A stretch of DNA of 64,000 nt from Viola odorata (lineage: Eukaryota > Streptophyta > Magnoliopsida > Malpighiales > Violaceae), in the NCBI GenBank assembly GCA_963691705.1, contig OY829538.1:20238443-20302442 (forward strand), given 5' to 3'. Both the position numbers and the translations under genes were made by a program. How positions within the stretch are numbered: position 1 is the first letter of the stretch; each line of letters starts with the position of its first letter. Below are positions 56,585-64,000 of the stretch, one piece after another. The notes under the pieces were generated by a model. The model did not search any database. It worked only from the letters and a program-made list of their open reading frames with translations, and was not told where the DNA came from.

Positions 56585-56799
56585 TTGTGCGCAACTGGAC
56601 TGCTACCATGCTTCCTGATGTCTCTCTGTATTTTTTTTATTAAAAAAAACATATATACATGCTTTGTCATTTTTGCTTTCCCGAGTTTAATAAACTCATT
56701 TTGTAGGAATTCACGTACCTTTTGTTAAAAGAAATATAAATAATAAATATACGCAAGCCTTTTTCCAAACGTCTTTTACTGTTCGCGTTTTACTTTCAG
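56585..56799 (+). other. Intron-like segment of element C between protease and RT
   Basis: Sequence after GAAGAAGTCTGGGG is AT-rich, has stops in all frames and ends TTCGCGTTTTACTTTCAG|GA (AG 56798-56799). The acceptor and flanks are conserved in element A (5273-5272). Ogre elements are known to splice an intron at this point to produce the pol fusion; the exact donor is not clear (candidate G|GTTGTG at ~56584). Confidence 0.65.
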
Positions 56800-57179
56800 G
56801 ATAAATGTTAATTCGGTTGGTCTTGATATACCCTATGTCTTTACCGATGAAGAAATTATCGCCACAACTGAAAATGAGGATGGGGTTCCACGCGAATTGG
56901 CCCATTTTGCAGAAAATTTGAAGAAAGAGATAGTCCCTCATTAGGAGGAGTTGGAAGAAATAAACTTGGGGGCAAGCGATGAAAATCAGAAAATAGTCAG
57001 GATCGGAACAACCTTAGACTCCAGTTGGAGGGAAAGGATAATCTCCCTCCTCAAGGAATACTCAGACGTGTTCGCTTGTACATACGACGATATGGCTGGA
57101 CTCGACCCCAACATAGTCGAACATCGCATCCCATTAAAACCCGAATTCAAACTTGTAAAGTAAAAACTCCGAAGAATGC
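56800..57179 (+). pseudogene. Pre-RT exon of element C
   Basis: INVNSVGLDIPYVFTDEEII ... ELEEINLGASDENQKIVRIG, then LLKEYSDVFACTYDDMAGLD and HRIPLKPEFKLVK, the standard entry into a gypsy RT. Stops at 56942 and 57161. Interrupted in the codon series for R-R-M-H-P-D by the solo LTR that follows. Confidence 0.82.
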
Positions 57180-58800
57180 TGATAGCGTATTTTTAATGTA
57201 GGTTTTTCCCTCTTATTTCGGCCAACTTGAGGGCATGATACTTCTGATTTGCCCCTTTTTCCTATCTTTTTGCAGATTAGTGCCTAAAGGGAGAAAAGAG
57301 CAAAAACGAGTGTTTTTGGAAGGATTTCTGGAGTTTCGAAGATCGAGGCCTAGAAGAGTGGAATGTCATCGTGCCCTCGACGCTAACCAGACCAGTGAGC
57401 TGTCTTCTGCCCTCGACACATCCGCATCAGATCAAAGATCAAAGAGCCAAATAAAGGAATCTCCAAAGATTCGCAAGGGATCCCAAGCGCTTCTAGAAGG
57501 TGTCAGGCGCTTCCAGAAGATTCCAGAAGATTCTCTGCCAAGGGCGCATCCCCCCTGTGTGTTGGCGCCCTCCCAAGTGCTGACACCCTCTCTCCTTTAG
57601 CTGTATTTTATCCCCTAGCTAGTTTTTAGGCTATATAAGCTTAGCTTTAGGGTTTTTGCATGGACGGCTATCCTAAGACACCCTCTCACTTTTACCTAAT
57701 TTTTAGGGATTCTTTCTTCCTCTTTTTGAGCACCGCCGTTAACTTGTAAAAGGGAAAGCTTGGATTTCCACAATTGGTTTTATCTAATATAGTTCTCTTT
57801 TATTTCCTTTAATTTTGTTTATGTTATTTTCCTCTTCCACTTTCTGTTTATATTTTGTTATGAGTAGCTAAATCCTATCTTTTTAGAAAAGGGTGTTTCA
57901 AGGGTTGTAAGGTTCAGTTAAGAGGCCTAATGCATGCTTAATATATCTTCTTGTCATATTCGGTTGTTTATCATTTTATTCCCATGCTTATATAGAAATG
58001 TTGAGGGCTTGATCAACTATTGATATTTCTGTGTGAGTGCTATCATTCTCTTAGTTATAACTGACGTGAATCCTTGAGTTAATAGTAGACACCTAGTGGA
58101 GACATCGCGAGAGGTCTTTCGTCTAGGGGTAAACGGTCGTTTAGGGTATGTGATGCGAGCTTGACACACTGAGATGTCATGCCCTAGATCTGTCTTGCTT
58201 CCACTTCATGGGCGTTTTGAATAGTGCCTCCCCGCATTCGTGCCTGGAAGGACGACGAAATGTCAAGGCCACCTCATATGTGAAAACGGGGGGTGGCTTC
58301 TACCTACGAAGGTGAGTAGGGGGCTTACGTGAAAACATGGCCCCTATAGCAGGTCTGTGCATGAGTTTGGAATATTTTTATGCCCATGACTAACTGACCT
58401 AGAAAGCAACCCAAGAACACTTTTTGCTAAGATCTCTTCCCATCATATTTATATCTCTCTTACTGTCTTTCTTATTATCTTGCCCTTCAATTGCTTTTTG
58501 TGATCTTGCCTTCGATTGTTCTTTGCAATCGAGCCCTCGAATGATTGTTACTTTTATATTGTGATTTGCTGTTTTAATTATTTGTCTTGTTAGCTCCCAA
58601 ATTTGCGTTGATTAATTCGTTAATCAACATAAAATCCCCTCTGTGTTACTTTTGTATTTAGCTGCATTTATTCCCTATCATACATCGAAATTGAGATATT
58701 ATTCCTTCAATCTCTTTGGTTCGACCCTGTCTTGCCCTGTACACATTTATTTGTGCATTTAGGCATCAGGAAAAATATAAGTATATTTGAGTGACGATCA
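57180..58800 (+). mobile_element. Solo LTR, 1621 bp (TSD aatgc), inside RT of element C
   Basis: Ends TGATAGCGTATTTTTAATG... and ...TTGAGTGACGATCA, with target duplication aatgc at 57175-57179 and 58801-58805. Removing it with one duplication copy restores the codons for RRMHPDI of the RT. TATA-like GGCTATATAAGC at ~57632; GAGTAGCTAAATCC at ~57862; TTTGGTTCGACCCTG at ~58718. It is unrelated to the Ogre LTRs and contains no coding sequence; orientation inferred from the TATA motif. Confidence 0.92.
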
Positions 58801-59316
58801 AATGCATCCCGACATCCTTTTGAAAATAAAAGAGGAAGTCACGAAACAACTAGCGACGGGTTTCCTAAAAGTCACCAAATACCCATAATGGGTCGCTAAT
58901 ATTGTGCCCATGCCAAAAAAACACAGGAAGGTCCGCATGTGTATGGATTTTCAAGATCTTAATCGAGCAAGTCCCAAAGATGAATTTTCGCTCCCTCATA
59001 TTGATATCCTAGTGGACAGCGCCGCTCACAGCGACATGTTCTCCTTCATGGATGGATTTTTGGGATACAATCAGATTAAGATGGCTCCTGAAGATAGCAG
59101 AAAATAACCTTCATTATACCTTGGGGAACCTTTTGCTACAAGGTGATGCCTTTTAGATTGAAGAACTCGGGTGCCACATACCAACGTGCCGCTGTCACTC
59201 TTTTCCACGACATGATGCATAAAGAGGTCTAAATATACGTCGATGATATGATAGCCAAATCTCATGGAGAATAAGATCATGTAGACGTCCTAAGAAAGGT
59301 CTTCAAAAGACTACGA
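58801..59316 (+). pseudogene. Reverse transcriptase of element C
   Basis: HPDILLKIKEEVTKQLATGF, VRMCMDFQDLNRASPKDEFS, DMFSFMDGFLGYNQIKMAPE and, after shifts, IYVDDMIAKSHGE with the Y-V-D-D active site at 59236-59247. Stops at 58888, 59105, 59230 and ~59272 and at least one shift. It lacks nothing of the palm, unlike the gypsy element at 23525. Confidence 0.85.
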
Positions 59317-60005
59317 CAATTTCAATTATGCATGAATCCCGCCAAGTGCACCTTCGGAGTAACATCTGGAAAATTGCTACGGTTCATCGTTAGCAACAGA
59401 GGCGTAGAGGTGGACCCTGACAAGGTGAAGGCTATCCAAGAGCTACCCTCTCCCAAGACCGAAAAGGAGGTACAGAGCTTCTTGGGGCGCATCAACTATA
59501 TCGCTCGCTTTATCAGCCAGTTAACACTCACCTGCGAGCCGATGTTCAAAATGTTAAGAAAGAATGGAGATGCCGAATGGGATGAGGATTGTCAGAGAGC
59601 CTTTGAAAAGATCAAGACATCTGAAAAGTCCACCTATGTTAGTCCCTCCGACGCCATGGGGTGTGTCTTAGGACAACACGGAAGTCGGAAGACGCGAGCA
59701 AGCTATCTACTATTTGAGTAAGAAGTTTAACGAATGTGAGATGCGCTATTCTGCATTAGAACAGACTTGTTATGCTTTAGCGTGGAGTGCCTGAAGACTC
59801 AGACAGTATATATTGTATTATACGACATGGCTGATTTCTTGCATGGATCCCCTGAAATACATCTTCTAGAAGTCGTACTTATCAAGTCGAATTTGTAGAT
59901 GGCAAGTCTTGTTGGCAGAATACGAGATCATATATGTGATGCAAAAGGCGGTTAAAGCAAGTGCTCTCGCCGACCACATGACCGATCATGCCATGGACGA
60001 GTAAG
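59317..60005 (+). pseudogene. RT thumb and first RNase H of element C
   Basis: LCMNPAKCTFGVTSGKLLRF, KAIQELPSPKTEKEVQSFLG, INYIARFISQLTLTCEPMFK; then MGCVLGQHG, YYLSKKFNECEMRYSALEQT and LAEYEIIYVMQKAVKASALA. About 20 residues expected after the first block of RNase H (around 59625) look deleted. Several stops. Confidence 0.8.
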
Positions 60006-60040
60006 AACCTATAAAGTTTGACTTCCTCGATGAGGATATC

Positions 60041-60628
60041 ATGGTAATTGACGGTGAAACCATAGAAGATCCAGAAGAATATGATTGGTGGACCATGTTC
60101 TTCGATGGTGTGATGAACCTCTCAGGAAAAGGAGTAGGTGTCGTAGTCATAGCTCTAGATAGTCGTCAATTCCCCGTATCATGCAAGCTGAATTTTCCAT
60201 GCACCAACAACATCGCCGAGTACGAAGCATGCGTTAGCGGTTTGATAGCGGCAATTGACCTAAAGGTGAAGAAGTTAAAAATCTTCGGGGACTCGGCCCT
60301 CTTCATCTATCAAGCTCAAGATTTATGGAAAACTCGGGATTCCAAAATAATACCTTATCAGAGGTTGCTCACCCAACTCATGGGAGAATTCGAAGAAACT
60401 AAGTTTGATCGAATCGATCGGGAGAAGAACCGCTTCGCAGACTCATTAGCCACTTTGGCCTCGATGTTCAAATTGGAATGTGGAGTAATGCTTCAACCAT
60501 TGAGAGTGGAAGTAAGGGAAACACCAGCATGTTGCGCTAGGTTGGAAGATGAAGCCGACGGGAAAACATGGTTCCACGACTTAGTACGATTTATCAAAAA
60601 TCGGGAATATCCGCCGGGGGCAAGCTAG
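60041..60628 (+). pseudogene. Archaeal-type RNase H (aRH) of element C
   Basis: An open 195-codon segment: MFFDGVMNLSGKGVGVVVIA (first Asp), NNIAEYEACVSGLIAAIDLK (Glu), LKIFGDSALFIYQ (Asp) and NRFADSLATLASMFK (last Asp). All four catalytic acids are present. A second RNase H between RNase H and integrase is diagnostic of the Tat lineage. Open by itself, but it is part of a polyprotein that is broken elsewhere. Confidence 0.87.
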
Positions 60629-60639
60629 AGTAGTAAGAA

Positions 60640-61815
60640 GACCCTTTAGCGGTTGGCTTTGGATTTCTACCTCGACGATGAGGATTTGTATAAAAGAAGG
60701 GCGGATGGAACCTTACTTGGTTGTGTCGCCGTTCTAGAGGCCAAGAAGATCATGACCGAGATTCATGAAGAGGTTTGCTCCACGCATACTACTGGGCACA
60801 TAATGGCGAGACAAATAATGAGACAAAGTTATTTTTGGCTCACCGTTGAACGGGATTGCGTGACTACTTTTGAAAATGCCACAAATGCCAAGTTTACACA
60901 GACCATCTCCATGTCCCTTCAGCTCATCTTTTCAGCATGACGTCACCTTGGCCCTTCGCAATGTGGGGAATCGACATCATCGGCCAAATTCATCCGTAAG
61001 CCTCTAATGGTCATCGCTTCATCCTTGTGGCGATTGATTACTTCACTAAGTGGGTGGAGGCCGCCTCTTACTCAAGAATCACTCAAAAGACAACCATGCG
61101 ATTCATTGAGAAGAACATCATCTGCTGCTATGGAGTCCCCAAAACGATCATTACAAATAACAACACTAATCTGAATGGAAAAATGATCAACGACCTTTGC
61201 CAATAATGGAAAATGAAGCACCGGAACTCCTCGCCTTACCGCCTGAAGATGAACGGCATGGTTGAAGTGGCAAACAAAAATTTAAAGAAGATCATTCAGA
61301 AAATGGGGGTCACTCACAAGGATTGGCATGACATGCTTCCTTTCACTTTACACACTTATCGGATTGCGATCCGTACCTCTACGGGAGCAACTCCTTACTC
61401 CCTAGTCTACGGCATGGAAACGGTAATCCCACTTGAGGTAGAAATTCCTTCCCTTAGAGTCTTGGTAGAGTCGAGGGTAGAAGAGTCCAATTGGGCAAGA
61501 GTGAGATACGAGCAGTTAAATCTCATTTCGGAGAAACGTTTGACCGCCATGTGTCATGCAAAATTGTATCAACGAAGGATGGCTAATGCTTATAACAAGA
61601 AAGTGCGGCCTCGCGTGTTCAATACTGGAGATTTAGTGTTAAAGAAAATCCTTCCTCATCAGGAGGAGAGTCATGGAAAATGGGCCCCAAGGTATGAAGG
61701 TCCATATGTAATCAAGAGCGAATTCTCAGGAGGTGCTCTATTGCTCACCAAAATGGATGGAGACGATCTACCAAGACCAGTAAACGCTGATGCTGTCAAG
61801 ATGTATTTTGCGTAG
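60640..61815 (+). pseudogene. Integrase of element C
   Basis: Zinc-finger region damaged (EIHEEVCSTHTTGHIMARQI; the CxxC pair after it is lost). Core: first Asp in MWGIDIIGQIHP (60973), second reads Asn in IITNNNTNLNG (61156-61158, usual Asp), Glu in NGMVEVANKNLKKI (61264). The C-terminal half is an intact 200-codon ORF ending in NADAVKMYFA. Frame shift near 60935 and stops near 61000 and 61207. Would join element cDNA to host DNA; inactive here. Confidence 0.86.
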
Positions 61816-64000
61816 TAATCTGCAGGCTATATATCTCGTCGACTAAAAGACATAGGGTTCTTCTCGACCAAACCACTTAATGTTTATTCTGAATTAATAA
61901 AATGAGAATTCATTCTTTAAAAACTACGTGTTCAAGTCTTTTAAGTTTAAAAAAACCAAAAAAACAAAAGGAAGCATGGTGTCGGCGACACTAGGGAATA
62001 GTTCGGGTTGTAAGAACCGCGTTTGAACTAACCCCCACTAATCAAATGCTAAGTTTTATAGGAACATAACAATGATAGATGTGTGTTCTCCTAGGACCTT
62101 AATCAAACACGTTTAATACGTAATGCTCTCTCCGTGCACATGAACGACGACCATAAAGAGGCCATCTACGTCTAGAATACTATTCAAGAACTTAATGACC
62201 ATTCTTCGAGAGGTTGTGATTGGCTATGATGAAATCGTTAGAAATGTTTACAACAATACTATCATCCAGTTTGAGTAAAGACTAAATACTGGCCTAAATC
62301 GGGAAGCTTATTCCCCGTTGGTGAACTCGTTGGATTGTTAGCTATGGCTCGCCGCACATATCCAGGGAAGTCCATTTTTCTTCTTACCGCTTTAAATTTT
62401 ATCCATTGCACATTCACCATAGGTGTTCCTTTTTCTACACTGGGAGGGCGACCTTTTACATAGAACTGTTAAAGATTTCCGAGCTATGTGATTGGAAGAA
62501 AAACTGTTTTGTTGGGTAAAAACCCACACTGCCCTCGTAATTTTCAAACTTTCCCATAAACTAAGCATGTTCATAATTTTATTATGTCACGGATAACTTG
62601 TGCGTTCATTAGAAATTATATGACATGCATGATCTAAATTCTGATGGTGCTAGTTGGATTTGCATAATATCCAGGGTACATGCACCATCAGACATGGGAT
62701 AACAGTAAGATGACATTAGACTTTGCTCCTTCTTCCCCTTTTAATTTATTTCTCCAGTCATTCACCCTCGAACGCTTATCTTCATACACCATTCCACATT
62801 TTCAACAACTTAAAAGCCTTTTTCTAAACTCCTCGTGAACGAGTAATGCTCGATTGAGGTTGCCAGCTAAAACGCCAGAAGCATGTTAAGTTTGTTTCAC
62901 GAATCAGCAGGATGAAAAACAAACCCTCAAAGGTTGACAGTTTGCGCTAAAAAGTATATATATAGAGAAGCGGTAAGAATTGAAGGTCGCTGCCCAAAAA
63001 AATCAAAACTGAGGAAATTGTACTTGCTTCACTTGCTGTTTGTATTTACGTTTGACTTAGAGAAAAAAAAAAAGGGAAAAAAAAGAAAAAAAGAAAAAAT
63101 AAAAAAAAAAGAAGAAAAGAAAGAAATTCAAAAAAAAAATAAAGGTGTCTTAAAAAACACAAATCAATAAAAGCAGAAACAAGTACAAAAAAAAATCAGA
63201 ATCAACCAAAGATGATCGCTGGAAAGAGCGTTCCCAGCAAAAAATGAAGAACTTGTGTACTTTGCCCTCGCCGCAATCAAATCGTCGAGCATTGTTCACC
63301 GCAATTTACCCTCATCACAATCAGTCGTCGAGCACAAGCTCATTAAAACCTTTCTCTGAAAAAAGAAAAAAGAAAAAAAAAACAACACATACTTTTTCTT
63401 TTCTTCCACAAGATTTCTCCTTTTTTCTTTCTCTTGCAATGTCCTCTTGATTATTAGAATGCCCATGCATGTGCATTTTTCACTCGGATTGACGTTGCGA
63501 ATTTAATTTTTGTGTTGTGTTTATTGCATTTTTATGAGTGTAAACATGTAGCCTTGTTTCTGGGCGTTAGCGCAAACACTAATATCTGGTGAGGACTGTT
63601 TACGGCTACCTGTCATGGGAAACTCTTGTTCTTGAGGTTGTTATCTCCTGAGCAAGACGCAGACGCTTTCTAGACTTGTATCAATCATGCTTATATGACA
63701 AAATTGGGATAACATGTTCTCCAAAAAATGCTTAAATTTATTTTCTCTTGATAAGGAAGTCGTTTTCATCCCGACAAAAGGCTTGGGGGCAAGCTGAGGG
63801 TTAAATGTAGGAATATTCGATATTTCTCACATAGGTCATTTGATCTCTTTTTCCACACGTTGCTGCTTCGTGTTTGCTTCCTCCCTATTTGCAGGATACA
63901 AATATGCTTCAGTGGAATCTCACGCTAGTAAATTGGTTTCGATGAGAAAATCGTTGTAATGCCCTCGTCATGGATTTCCATCAAACAAATCCGATCAAGT
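61816..64000 (+). other. 3' UTR of element C (continues beyond window)
   Basis: No gene. It contains an A-rich purine run (63060-63140), and from 63460 to the window end aligns with element A 2070-1560 on the opposite strand. By analogy with A and B, tandem arrays, polypurine tract and 3' LTR should follow beyond 64000. Confidence 0.7.

Overview
This window is nuclear DNA of a flowering plant, most likely a dicot. It contains two intron-bearing nuclear genes and otherwise almost only transposable elements, several nested inside one another. The dominant family is a Ty3/gypsy element of the Tat lineage, Ogre type. The support is an extra coiled-coil ORF upstream of gag, long (2-3.5 kb) LTRs, an acceptor-like site between protease and RT, a second (archaeal-type) RNase H before integrase, and long 3' untranslated regions rich in tandem repeats. 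I see no bacterial, organellar or viral signature, no rRNA or tRNA gene, and no CRISPR array. I do not see a new biological system; the points of interest are in the architecture and cis-structures of the retroelements.

Layout. 1-7.5 kb: 3' end of an Ogre-type element on the minus strand (element A). It keeps gag (7037-5472) and a repeat-rich 3' UTR but has lost protease and polymerase. 7.6-16.05 kb: 3' part of a second family member on the plus strand (element B: tandem arrays, polypurine tract, LTR 13768-16048). Its array is split by a solo LTR of the same family (8586-12851, TSD ggtgt), and that solo LTR carries a 728-bp Mutator-like foldback element (9-bp TSD). 16.05-19.1 kb: a non-autonomous hAT-like element, an (AT)n run and a degraded LTR-like region. 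19.1-27.4 kb: a plant mariner-like transposase pseudogene (minus strand) split by a complete but degenerate gypsy element (19373-25945). 27.8-29.3 kb: a Stowaway-like MITE and a second long-TIR MITE.

29.4-36.2 kb is the genic island, with both genes on the plus strand: a four-exon RPB10/RPABC5 gene (71 aa, shared zinc-binding subunit of RNA polymerases I, II and III) and a two-exon gene for a 560-aa protein with a trypsin-like fold. 37.3-46.2 kb: remnants of other Tat-type gypsy elements (minus strand), a Copia gag-protease pseudogene, and another Ogre-family solo LTR (41298-44473, TSD catgt) inside a Tat-type LTR. 46.27 kb to the end: a large plus-strand Ogre-type element (element C: LTR, ORF1, gag, protease, RT, RNase H, aRNase H, integrase, 3' UTR). 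It is inactivated by stops and frameshifts, and is interrupted by a 1621-bp solo LTR with TSD aatgc and by another LTR-like insertion.

The A and C copies of the Ogre family can be compared directly and share several features: a UAG codon at the same site in gag, acceptor-like splice sites before gag and before RT, and homologous 3' UTR sequence. A and B share a hairpin next to the polypurine tract and tandem arrays that reuse a GGTCACGTCC motif. All domain calls were made by eye from translated motifs, without database searches; element boundaries are solid only where a target-site duplication is stated.
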